A stretch of 64,000 bases of DNA, from positions 3,951,001 through 4,015,000 of the forward strand of contig NC_092561.1 in the NCBI RefSeq assembly GCF_037975245.1. Reading direction: 5' to 3'. Made by a program: the position numbers and the translations under genes. Each line of letters begins with the position of its first letter. The stretch's first letter is position 1. The stretch comes from Apostichopus japonicus. Lineage: Eukaryota > Echinodermata > Holothuroidea > Aspidochirotida > Stichopodidae. The notes beneath the pieces were generated by a model. It saw only the letters and a program-made list of their open reading frames with translations, did no database searches and had not been told where the DNA came from. This document shows, piece after piece, positions 38,061-49,800 of this stretch.

Positions 38061-38252
38061 CTTTTGAAGAAAAGTCACCCAGGAATGAACCTGGGCAAGA
38101 AAAAATAAACTACCGAACGACTGATCCGCTCTCAACCCCAGTCCCCTTGCATCGGGACTGTGACTGTGTAATCATCCTCAGGTGTGTATCACATTCTCCC
38201 ATGAAGGGAAACAGATACTACACATGATCTTAGCCAAAAGGCAGTGAAGCGT
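38061..38252 (-). mobile_element. Retroposed element with U2 snRNA-like 5' head
   Basis: The minus strand begins with about 44 bases nearly identical to the U2 snRNA 5' end (GCCTTTTGGCTAAGATCA, then GTGTAGTATCTGTT, the branch-point-recognition region); I count about 40/44 matches to the human sequence from memory. The rest does not resemble U2: UUUCCC/GGGAGA and CAGTCCC/GGGACTG hairpins, an AUUUUUUC tract, and a CCCAGG/CCTGGG hairpin near the 3' end. TATGATATTA flanks it at 38253-38262 and 38051-38060. It is either a U2-headed SINE or a rearranged U2 retrocopy. Confidence 0.7.
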
Positions 38253-39682
38253 TAATATCATATTTATGTTACCTTCTCATTGAGGTGTAGGTGGCTATGA
38301 TCGCCCTACCAGACTTTCTTTTAATCTGTGACTAATCCTTACTGTGATATAGAGTAAGACAACAGCTGTATACAAATCTATGAATTGATATAAAACTATG
38401 AATTAAATTTGAATATCATTATTACTACAGTATTTATGAGATATGATACGCTTACATAGATACTAAAATATGATTAAAATACTCCATTTTGTAAAAGACT
38501 ATATTCAGAAATAATGAAAATAGTTGGCAGTTTTGGAAACAACTCCAAACATATTTCTCTTTATCACTGTACAACTTACTAATCCTTCTTTGTTCGAAAA
38601 CTGAAGCATTCTCTATTAAGAATATTTCAGTTAAATGGTTACAACCATTATTTTACCCAATATTTGATTAAAATTTACCTCATGCATATTCATACTTTGA
38701 CAAACCATCCATTATTTCAACATAAAACATTTTTGGTGCATTATCATTATAACACATTACATTGGCTGCTCAACAAACCCCAACACATTTCACACTGTCC
38801 CCTCTCCAACCATTTGCACATTAAGGGCAAACAGGGAATAAAAGGTAAAAAAAGGAAACTTTCAAAATACAAATTATGTGTAAAATGAAACAAGAATTTC
38901 AGTTGAGATTGAAAGATACCATATACAGGAAAGCCAGTAAATTTGTGATCAAAATCTGAATTTTTTTTCAAATTCGTAATATATGAATATTACCACATGA
39001 AAAGTGTTAGTAGTTTTTCATTGGATACTTTGATTGGTCCATTTAGTGACTTGAAAATGTAATAGATGGAAAACATTCTTCATGACACATCCTGACAGAT
39101 AAACAAATGTAAAAAATCAGAATACACCTCAATCTTAGGAGATTTAGAACGGTATCCAATCATGTCAATTAGAACTAAACAAACAAAACCTAAACTTAAA
39201 CATCTTCAAAAAAGCTATATTTTAAAGTATTTTCAAAATGATTGAATTTATTTTAACTTACTTGGAGTCTATCAATCTTGACCCAAAAGTCACAGAAACT
39301 GGTAATATTTCCTACCTTAAAACTAGTTGAAACCACTTTTACAAGCCACTTGATGCCACAAGTGTGGCCTACACAATTACACTTTAATACTGATATAGAA
39401 ACAATGATGTCACTACTGCCAGGAATGGGACATCCAAGCCCTTCTGTGTGGGCCACATGATAGGTAAATGATTCACTGAAAAATAGATCATTTACTTGGA
39501 TCATAATAATAATAATCAATTTTAATTTTTGCTATTTTGGAAAAATTGTAATCAATTCATGAATAGTAATAAGCTACAAAGTACATCTTCCTTTTATTTT
39601 CTGTGGCATTGATGATTGGCCACCTGTATCACAGATGACTAGTCACACATTCGTGAAGAAAAAAAACATTTATTTATACAAA

Positions 39683-39922
39683 GTGGCTATTTTTACGACT
39701 AGGAGTAACAATAATTACCGGTTACGCATGCGCAGTTGCTTTAACGTGGCTATTTTTACGACCAGGAGTACTATTTTTACGACCAGGAGTAACAATAATT
39801 TCCGGTTAGGGTTACCCCTACTACATGCGCAGTTGCTTTATATACTTTACTGCGCATGAATTCGCCGAAGTCGTAAAAATAGTTTATAAATAATTGTTAC
39901 TCCTGGTCGTAAGAATAGCCAC
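39683..39922. mobile_element. TIR element with internal repeats
   Basis: The left end GTGGCTATTTTTACGACTAG is mirrored at the right (CTGGTCGTAAGAATAGCCAC). The interior repeats TTTTTACGACCAGGAGTA twice and GCATGCGCAGTTGCTTTA once more. No clear target-site duplication was found. Confidence 0.65.
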
Positions 39923-40654
39923 GGCCTTATTTATATGTGGTCACAGGTAGAAGATAAGATCTTCCATCAACTTATGCTTATTCAGTGCTCGATGTTAGAG
40001 CTGGAAAGAGAATAGAGTAACTATTGTAGTACTAGAAGTTATTTATAATCATCAAACAATAACTTTCTTATTTGAACATTGTATGACTGCATTTCTAGAA
40101 GATTTAGAACTATCAGCACTAGTCTATTAAAGCTGTAAGTTTGAAGAATCCCAAAATATATCAACTTGCATTTTTCCTGAGATGATGAATGGTCATATCA
40201 AAAATAATTTTTAACTTGATATCAGCATAAAATTTTAAACTTAAATTGATAGTTTTACAACACAGGAGTTATGTAACAAACAACAAATGTTACAACAAAA
40301 AGTCCTGAAAGTTCCATTTTTTCTAGCCTCAAGTTCAACTCAACTGAAATAAGGAAAAAACAAATCACAAAATGTCAAATGAAATGAACTCTTTGGTACA
40401 AGAGAATTGATCAACCAAACGATGAGAAATCTGTGAGCCTTAAGGGAAAGAACTGCCACACTTAGGACATTTTCTATAACATATATCAGATTTGTTTACT
40501 AAAGCATTGTTTTTGTTACCAATCACTGCTTTAATTATCGGTAAATAGAACTACCCAGACTTATTTGGTTTAGATGGATGCTGAACATGTTATAACTACA
40601 ACTCCTTCACAGTTGATATGTTTTCAGTTCCTATATATTTCTAGATGACCATCA

Positions 40655-42695
40655 AGGCATCAACCTCATACATGGACCTGTAGCATGTAGTTCTTCACAC
40701 TGTCGTCCTGTACACATCAACCTCATACATAGACCTATAGCATGAAGTTCTGCACACTGTCGTCCTGTACACATCAACCTCATACATGGACCTGTAGCAT
40801 GAAGTTCTTCACACTGTCGTCCTGTAAACATCAACCTCATACATGGACCTGTAGCATGAAGTTCTTCACACTGTCGTCCTGTAAACATCAACCTCATACA
40901 TGGACCTGTAGCATGAAGTTCATCACACTGTCGTCCTGTACACATCAACCTCATACATAGACCTGTAGCATGAAGATTCTTCACACTGTCGTCCTGTACA
41001 CATCAACCTCATACATGGACCTGTAGCATGAAGTTCTTCACACTGTCGTCCTGTACACATCAACCTCATACATGGACCTGTAGCATGAAGTTCTTCACAT
41101 TGTCGTCCTGTACACATCAACCTCATACATAGACCTGTAGCATGAAGTTCTTCACACTGTCGTCCTGTACACATCAACCTCATACATGGACCTGTAGCAT
41201 GAAGTTCTTCACACTGTCGTCCTGTACACATCAACCTCATACATGGACCTGTAGCATGAAGTTCTTCACACTGTCGTCCTGTACACATCAACCTCATACA
41301 TGGACCTGTAGCATGAAGTTCTTCACACTGTCGTCCTGTACACATCAACCTCATACATGGACCTGTAGCATAAAGTTCTTCACACTGTCGTCCTGTACAC
41401 ATCAACCTCATACATAGACCTGTAGCATGAAGTTCTTCACACTGTCATCCTGCACACATCAACCTCATACATAGACCTGTAGCGTGAAGTTCTTCACACT
41501 GTCGTCCTGTACACATCAACCTCATACATAGACCTGTAGCATGAAGTCCTTCACACTGTCGTCCTGTACACATCAACCTCATACATAGACCTGTAGCATA
41601 AAGTTCTTCACACTGTCGTCCTGTACACATCAACCTCATACATAGACCTGTAGCGTGAAGTTCTTCACACTGTCGTCCTGTACACATCAACCTCATACAT
41701 GGACCTGTAGCATGAAGTTCTTCACAATGTCGTCCTGTACACATCAACCTCATACATGGACCTGTAGCATGAAGTTCTTCACACTGTCGTCCTGTACACA
41801 TCAACCTCATACATGGACCTGTAGCATGAAGTTCTTCACACTGTCGTCCTGTACACATCAACCTCATACATGGACCTGTAGCATGAAGTTCTTCACACTG
41901 TCGTCCTGTACACATCAACCTCATACATGGACCTGTAGCATGAAGTTCTTCACACTGTCGTCCTGTACACATCAACCTCATACATGGACCTGTAGCATGA
42001 AGTTCTTCACACTGTCGTCCTGTAAACATCAACCTCATACATGGACCTGTAGCATGAAGTTCTTCACACTGTCGTCCTGTAAACATCAACCTCATACATA
42101 GACCTGTAGCATGAAGTTCATCACACTGTCGTCCTGTACACATCAACCTCATACATGGACCTGTAGCATGAAGTTCTTCACACTGTCGTCCTGTACACAT
42201 CCACCTCATACATGGACCTGTAGCATGAAGTTCTTCACACTGTCGTCCTGTAAACATCAACCTCATACATAGACCTGTAGCATGAAGTTCTTCACACTGT
42301 CGTCCTGTACACATCAACCTCATACATAGACCTGTAGCATGAAGTTCTTCACACTGTCGTCCTGTACACATCAACCTCATACATGGACCTGTAGCATGAA
42401 GTTCTTCACACTGTCGTCCTGTACACATCAACCTCATACATGGACCTGTAGCATGAAGTTCTTCACATTGTCGTCCTGTACACATCAACCTCATACATAG
42501 ACCTGTAGCATGAAGTTCTTCACACTGTTGTCCTGTACACATCAACCTCATACATAGACCTGTAGCATGAAGTTCTTCACACTGTCGTCCTGTACACATC
42601 AACCTCATACATGGACCTGTAGCATGAAGTTCTTCACACTGTCGTCCTGTACACATCAACCTCATACATGGACCTGTAGCATAAAGTTCTTCAAA
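40655..42695. repeat. 57-bp satellite-like array, about 36 copies
   Basis: The unit reads CACATCAACCTCATACATGG, ACCTGTAGCATGAAGTTCTT, CACACTGTCGTCCTGTA. Copies are more than 95 percent alike, differing at a few recurrent positions (TGG/TAG, ACA/AAA). Because 57 is divisible by three and the unit lacks stops in some frames, long open frames appear on both strands: 406 residues on minus and 148 on plus, each a 19-residue peptide repeat. These are judged non-coding. Confidence 0.92.
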
Positions 42696-42794
42696 GTCTC
42701 CTAATACACATGTGTATTAGACACCACAGTAGATGTCCTACAATAGACAACATATAATTATACATGTCTTCTACTCTTCATTCAAACTTGGGTG

Positions 42795-43450
42795 AGTGTC
42801 CTCACTGAGAGTTAGGATAGCAATACATATCATTGCTACATGACAGTCTACATATCACAAGAGCCTCACTGAGAGTTAGGATACGTTAGCTTGAACTACA
42901 CATCATTGCTACATGACAGACTATGTATCACAAGAGCCTCATTGAGAGTTAGGATACGTTAGCTTGAACTACACATCATTGCTACATGACAGACTATGTA
43001 TCACAAGAGCCTCATTGAGAGTTAGGATACGTTAGCTTGAACTACACATGATTGCTACATGACAGACTATGTATCACAAGAGCCTCATTGAGAGTTAGGA
43101 TACGTTAGCTTGAACTTCACATCATTGCTACATGACAGTCTACCTATCACAAGAGCCTCATTGAGAGTTAGGATACGTTAGCTTGAACTACACATCATTG
43201 CTACATGACAGTCTACCTATCAAGAGCCTCATTGAGAGTTAGGATATGTTACCTTGAACTTCACATCATTGCTACATGACAGTCTACCTATCACAAGAGC
43301 CTCATTGAGAGTTGGGATATGTTAGCTTGAACTACACATCATTACTACATAACAGACTATGTATCACAAGAGCCTCACTGAGAGTTAGGATACGTTAGCT
43401 TGAACTTCACATCATTGCTACATGACAGTCTACATATCACAAGAGCCTTA
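42795..43450. repeat. ~80-bp tandem array, about 8 copies
   Basis: The unit contains CTCATTGAGAGTTAGGATAC, GTTAGCTTGAACTACACATC and ATTGCTACATGACAG. It ends about 200 bases from the DAGL stop codon. Confidence 0.88.
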
Positions 43451-43630
43451 ACTTCAAGGCTATTGGTTTGTAGTTCCTACCTTAACCCAGATATCAGATA
43501 AACCCTTAGGAAGCCCGAGGGAGGAAGACAAGCTATTCCAACAGCCATGCTGTTGTCAAGTCTCGGCAAGAGCGTTCATATTTTTTTTCAAGAGACATGA
43601 GATGAAATCACCTTTTAATCTAGATATGAC

Positions 43631-43636
43631 TTTATT
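43631..43636 (-). promoter_or_regulatory. Candidate poly(A) signal of the DAGL gene
   Basis: AATAAA on the minus strand, 13 bases beyond the TGA stop, with a GT-containing stretch (GGTGATTT) about 20 bases further on. It would give a 3'-UTR of only a few tens of bases. Confidence 0.45.
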
Positions 43637-43649
43637 CTTTGGAGATAAA

Positions 43650-43888
43650 TCAAAATTTTAAGGGAGGAAACTTAGAAGAAGTTCTTGGAGTGGATATTTT
43701 AGGTTTCTTTCTCCCACCACTGAGGGATTCTTCTAAGTTAATTCTGTCCAGCGGTTGGTCTTCGTCGGTGTCCTCATTGAAGAGGGTGTCATCTGAATCT
43801 TCTGCGCTTGAGGAAACGGGACAATACCGAATAAAGCCTTTGAGGTGTGGGCTGGAACTCCCACTACTCACTGGATCCATATCATAAC
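43650..43888 (-). CDS. DAGLA: DAGL exon j, terminal, PPLKF C-terminus
   Basis: Residues 692-769, acidic/serine-rich (SSSAEDSDDTLFNEDTDEDQ), ending SKFPPLKF and TGA. Acceptor TTTTCAG. A minus-strand AATAAA at 43636-43631 begins 13 bases after the stop. Confidence 0.83.
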
Positions 43889-46800
43889 CTGAAAAAAAAC
43901 AAAGAAAAAAAAAAGCAAGAATGAGAAGAAGCAGGAGTAAACGTATACAAGAACACTCAGGGGAATTTTTCAAGCTGACTTGGCAAGCCCTCAACTTCTC
44001 CTACCTCCCCACCCCCCCCACCCATCCACACCCTAACTGTCCCTTGTCCTCTCCTACTCCACAGACAGAAGTTCACAAAGCACTTCTCACCATAAACCAT
44101 TTCTCATTTTATTGGGAGGTTTTAGACAATCAAAGTATAAACCAAGGATACTAGATGGGATGGGAGCCTGATGCTCTTTGTTGGTCACTCCTCCCCACTC
44201 TCCTATCCTCTCCTATAGATGAACACATCCATCAGTGAATAAGAAATGATGAAAAGAGAACACAGGAAAAGTCATCATTCACATTACCTTATTACCCCAT
44301 CCCACTTCCCTCCCCTACCCTCCCCCCCCCCTTCAAAACATTCTTCCCCAGAACTCTGATTGACCAAAGGAAAAGTCACAATACTACATCATAAAATCAA
44401 TCACAATATACTTATACAAAGTAAATGAACAATGGCAAGCTGCCTGGGAAATTATAAACACTTGACAAGAGCATTTTCCATTACAGTTCACTGTCTGTGA
44501 CTTAGACTGGAACACTGACTTGAACTCACGTCTAAGTTTTGGCGTTTCCTCCTGAGATTCTGATGTATGCGGGGAGTTCCGTCCATTGTCGTATGTTAAA
44601 GTGTACCTATCCCTGACAGATGTGCGACCTTTGACATTACCGAACCTGTCCACCAATTGAGTACTCTCGGGTCTCTTCAGATGCAAAGTCGGAGAGATGT
44701 TCTTCGAATCGTCCCAGGACATTCGCTTGTTCGATTCTATCACAGCGTTTGTCACAAAAGAGTTGCCGGGCTTCGGATCTGGGAAGATTTCTGTTTCATC
44801 CATATCGTGGAAGACAAAGTAACAGTATCCTTCAGAATGAGTACTTAAACGGTTCTTAGCCTTCTCCTCTGGTATATCCAGGGACCCTCTAGCGCTGCTG
44901 CTTTCTGTGTCGATGCTGGTCAAAGACTCGACGCTAGCCATCGGTGCGGACTTGTTTGATTCCTCGCTCGCTAATCTTTGCCTCCTACGTCTCTCTACCT
45001 CAGCCTGGGCACACTTCCTACACGGAGATACTAACGTGGAGTCGCTCTCAAAGAGATACAGATCTTCGTTTCCTGGTCCCCAGGATCTCCTCGATACGAC
45101 ACCTGGTCTGGATGCATATGCATGAGATGCAAATCTACTTGAATTAATGGATCCAGAACCTCTCTGTAGAGTTGACCCTGGACTTGCATAATCAGACGTG
45201 GAGGTTTTTTGTTGGCCAGAGTAAAGTTTCAGAGAATTATCAGCTTGCGGACCAGAATATGCATTAGGTAATGATGACGAATGAGATGATATGTGCCTCT
45301 CATCTGTATTAGTTTCTGTCGATTCTGGGATGGGGTGCATCTGTAGACAAGAGGATGGTGGGGATCCACTGGAATGTGATGGTTCATTGGTAACATCCTC
45401 CCCAATGACGCAAAGACGAGACACAACTTTGTTGGCCCAGGTGGGAGCCTTACGGAGCTTACTGAACTCAACACACTGAGGAAGGAAGGAAGTAAGTAAA
45501 GAAATAAGTGCAATGCCTGTAATAATAAAACTTTTAAAAAAGTAAGAATATCAAGAATGTATCATATCATGTCTACCTAGTTCAACCTGCAATCATATCT
45601 ACCTAGTTCAATGGTCAATCCTATTTACTAGCTTGCATGCTGGATATCAAATGGGATAATCTGCTTACATTTTAAGAACTGAACAAAAATTTAAATATGC
45701 AAACTTTAATATGCTAAAAATCCAATAGTGGTTTTGTAAACATTCAAAGATATAATTGATTACAATGATGTTTACCTTATTTAATGCTTTCTGCATTCCT
45801 TTTGGCATATGATCATCAACAATCACTGGAGATATTAATACTTCTTGGAAATCTGTTTGGTCCCTCCGTATTACATAATAACCAACAGACTTCTTGTCCA
45901 AGCTGATGTAAAATAAAAAAAAAATTAAATTAAAGCAAAAAGGTAAAAAGTCTTAAAGGTAGACATTCCAACTAGCTTGTCTTTATATTAAGACAGCACT
46001 GGGCAGCACTGAGCATGCTGTAGTACATGATACTTACCTCAGCTTCAGTATATTATAGAAATGGTTTGTTTGAAGGTCTAAAATTGTGACACTTGAAAAC
46101 TTCTGGATATAAATGTAAAATAATCAAACACACAAAACAAATTGTGAAATCTGTAACATACCCTTCTCGCTTTGGGTTATTCCTGACAATATGGAGAATA
46201 TTTCCTGGAGGATACAGAAGATTGTGGCTGGTGAGGTTGAGAGATGGATTCGTTGGATGAGCGTTGCAGGTGAGTTGACGACCGGGAGGTGCCTCTAATG
46301 TACCGTCATGGGGAGCAATGTTATCAGGATGAATACGACAGCAACAGCAAAGTTCACCAAGGATAATACTCCACTGTAAACAAGGATCATCAAAAATATT
46401 TATCTTTTAATTTGTTAATTTGAAACTTTTGAAGATAGTTCTGACATAGTGGTTTTAGCAATCAATGCTTTCCACAGACCACAGCTCTCTTGAGATGGGA
46501 TCCGAGGAAGACTGCTTTAACTCTGTGGTTCTTTCAACTTATAATCAGTTTTTTTCCAGTAATGCTAATATGTGGTACAGATACACTACCTCAAGATGTT
46601 GGCCTCGTTTGAAGATTGAACATAACAAGGCATTTCTCTACTATAATGTGTTTTCCAGTTATGCTAATCTGTGGTACAGATACCCTACTTCACGATCTTG
46701 GCTTCGTTTAATGATTGAAGATAACAAGGAACTTCTCTATTCTAATGTTCTTTCCAGTAATGCTAATCTTTGGTACCGATACCCTACCTTAGGATGTTGG

Positions 46801-49800
46801 CTTCGTTTACAATCCAACATCACATGGCACTTCTCTATTCTAATGTTTTTTCAAGTAATGCTAATCTGTGGTACCGATACCCTACCTTAGGATCTTGGCT
46901 TCGTTTGATAGCTGCCAGTAAATCCGTTCGGAGCAGCTCCATCTGGGATAATCCCACCCTAGCCACCACATCTTTGCCATTTATAACTGAGGTAGTAAAT
47001 TCTTTTGTATACTCAGCGGCTGGGAGGCTGGAAAGAAAACAATTTCAATCATATCAATATCTTTTATATCTTTGTGAAATGATCAGGAAGTCATGAACTA
47101 ATTTAAAGAACTCATTTCACAGGTAGAATTATTTCTGCAACTATAAGTCCAATCCATTTAATTTGTACATGTGTTAGTTATTCCACTCAAAGAATTATTT
47201 TCCTAGCTATAACTGGTTGCCTTGCAAGATCTGCTTTGAAAGGTACATTCAAATTTGCTGCTAGAAATAGTAGTACAGCTAGCAGCCTGTTAAATGTACT
47301 GCTCAAATTTAATTGTTAAGTCCTAAGGCATATCTTAGGTCAAATTAATGATGTTGTTAAGTGTGGTTGTATAGCTGCAAGTTGTTCTCTAATGACATTA
47401 AGTTCATAGAAGCTTAAATTTCAAGGTAAAATTTGTTAAATCTGGACTAGTTCTCTTACAGTTACATCCAAACTTGACGACTAATGTCAAAGCTATAACG
47501 ATGACTGCACTGGATCGCCATTGGCTCCCTCCTACATAGTCAAAAATCAGTTTCTTTGCACAATAATTGCTACATAATAACTGCATGCTAAAACACAATA
47601 ATTACATACTAACATTCAGTTCTACTGATATAAATACAGTCCTAACAACTAACATCAGTTCTCAGGTGCTACAGAGAGAAATAATTCTCATGTTTCAACT
47701 AGTTCTTCAGCAAGAATAACAGACATGAAGTTAAACTTTTCCAACTTACAAATAATTTGAAGTGGAGGAGAACAGCCTTCATGGTGGCATATATATATAA
47801 AAGTAACCAAATTGCATCAATGCTATTTTCCCATAAAAAATGAGTTATTCTCCAATTGTTTCGTAACAAAACAACATCAATAGTTTACACAAATGGTCAG
47901 AGATGCATACATCTTGGTTTGATATGCTTCCTTCATGGATTTCTTAATTCTAGCATTGGCACCACTGTATTTTGTTTACCTCAGTAAACCCCCAGGAGGA
48001 GCAAAGCAAATGACTTGGAGGGTGGGGTAGTCCGGTTTCAGCAGTATGCCAAGAACAGCAGCTGCACCAGCCCCAAGGGAGTGGCCAACAATTAATAATT
48101 CATAATCATCGCTGTCCTGTAAAGCAAAATAAATTTATAAAGTCAGGCATAGAGCTGGGCAAAACACATCTCAGAAATTATTGAATATTCAATATATATT
48201 TATATATATATATATATTTGATGTTTTCTACATTTTGTGAAATAGTGAACTATGTTGTAAGTAGTATGAGAAATGTATACCAAATCCATTCAAACATTCA
48301 CTGTTAACCTCAATGCACAAACACACAAGAACACACAGTGGCCAAAATCTGTTTATTGGACTTTACGTAGTAAACAAAGTAAAATTAAAATATGTCAAAG
48401 AGAGAACCAACTAATTAAAAACTGTCTGCTTATAAACTACAAAAGGCCTATTTAGGAGAAATTATGTGTAAAAGTAAGTTGGCCTGGCATTTTGATCCTG
48501 GCAGGATCTTCTTCAAAAGCTAAATGACATCATTTAGCCTTTGAAGAAGATCCTGCTAGGATCGTCAGGCCAACTTACTTTTACAAATTCTCCTCCACAG
48601 GCTCTCTAGTGAATAAGCAGTTTGCTAACAGTTTTATTTTATTTTTTTATTTAGGAGAAATTATAACAGTTAGAAGGTCTGACAAGGATCTTATTCAGGA
48701 ATAGATTGTTCTTATAGAATTCCTCTGATTAATATCCTGCTATGAGTTAAACATCAGGCCACCTTACCTTTATACATAAAATGATTTCAACAGCCTTCAC
48801 TTATCAACTCTAGTAATCCTGCATTCTAATTGGCTATAAACTGTGAGCAAGGTGTTTGCTTATTTCACTACAATCGATTGTTATACATATTAGCCTACTG
48901 TCCAAGACACCAGAGGCAGCTCTGAATTTTCCCAGGCCTCTTGTCAGCCTTTTCATGGGTTGAACAGGATGGAAATTAATTCACAAAGAGTACGCTTTTC
49001 TCTTGTTTCAGTATATAAAATCCTTTAAATGGAGAAACATAAAACGCTTTTCTTCATCAGTTAGTTTGCTCGGTGGATTTAATCTGTCACAAACGGCCGG
49101 GGAAGTGCAGTTTATATCCCAGAGTAAATAACGTGATAGTCCATAAATACTCACCACGGGTAAACAAGAGAATGCTTGGGTGAGTATAGCTTCATCCTGG
49201 AGTTTATCTTTGATGTAGACAGCAGCTGCAATCATTCCCTGTAATAAAACGGAAGCGGATTAGTGTGAGAAGGATGAAGGATGACATTGCTTTACCGAGA
49301 GACTTCTCAGAAAATAAACATTGGTAAGAGAAGATGAAGGGATAACAAATGTCAAAAGAGGCCTAGACATGTCTAGACAGAAGGATACTTGAGAGCAGAG
49401 ACAAAAAAGAGAAAAATAATCCTGTTGAAATCAACCTTTTTACTACAATTCTGAATTTAATGGGATATTCCGGAGAACTTTGATTGTTTGCTTCACAAAA
49501 TTGCTGGAATTTTTCTGCATTAGTGGGTGGAAACCAAATCCTCATAGCATAATGCATGACGACAAATATATACAAAACTTGGCGACATCTCGTCAAGCTG
49601 TATCTTGTTTTTTTGTCTTGAAGTTTTAATAAAATAAGACACTTCTTTCAAAACCAAAGCTTTTTTTTCTTAGCAACACAGCTATGCACATTCCTGCAGT
49701 GCTATGACAAGGGTGTAAATATCAAGTATTTTTAATTTGCATGTTAATTAATTCTATTTTTATCATTCCTATAAGCAAACTAGAATATCAGAGATGTTTT

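Noticed and set aside
38061-38252. A functional U2 snRNA gene
   Set aside because: Only the first ~44 bases match U2. The usual Sm site position and stems III and IV are not recognisable, and flanking direct repeats indicate retroposition.
41445-42665. 406-residue open frame of 19-residue Cys-rich repeats (minus strand)
   Set aside because: It is a reading of the 57-bp array. The opposite strand is equally open, variation looks indifferent to codon position, and there is no splice, start or family context.
44384-44529. Read-through C-terminus of DAGL exon i
   Set aside because: A strong GTGAGT donor after 44530 joins in phase to a terminal exon ending in a PPxxF motif. The read-through tail is hydrophobic and unlike the family.
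46465-47096. Plus-strand open frames with a repeated NLWYRYPT peptide
   Set aside because: Antisense reading of the ~97-bp tandem repeat and of DAGL exon f.
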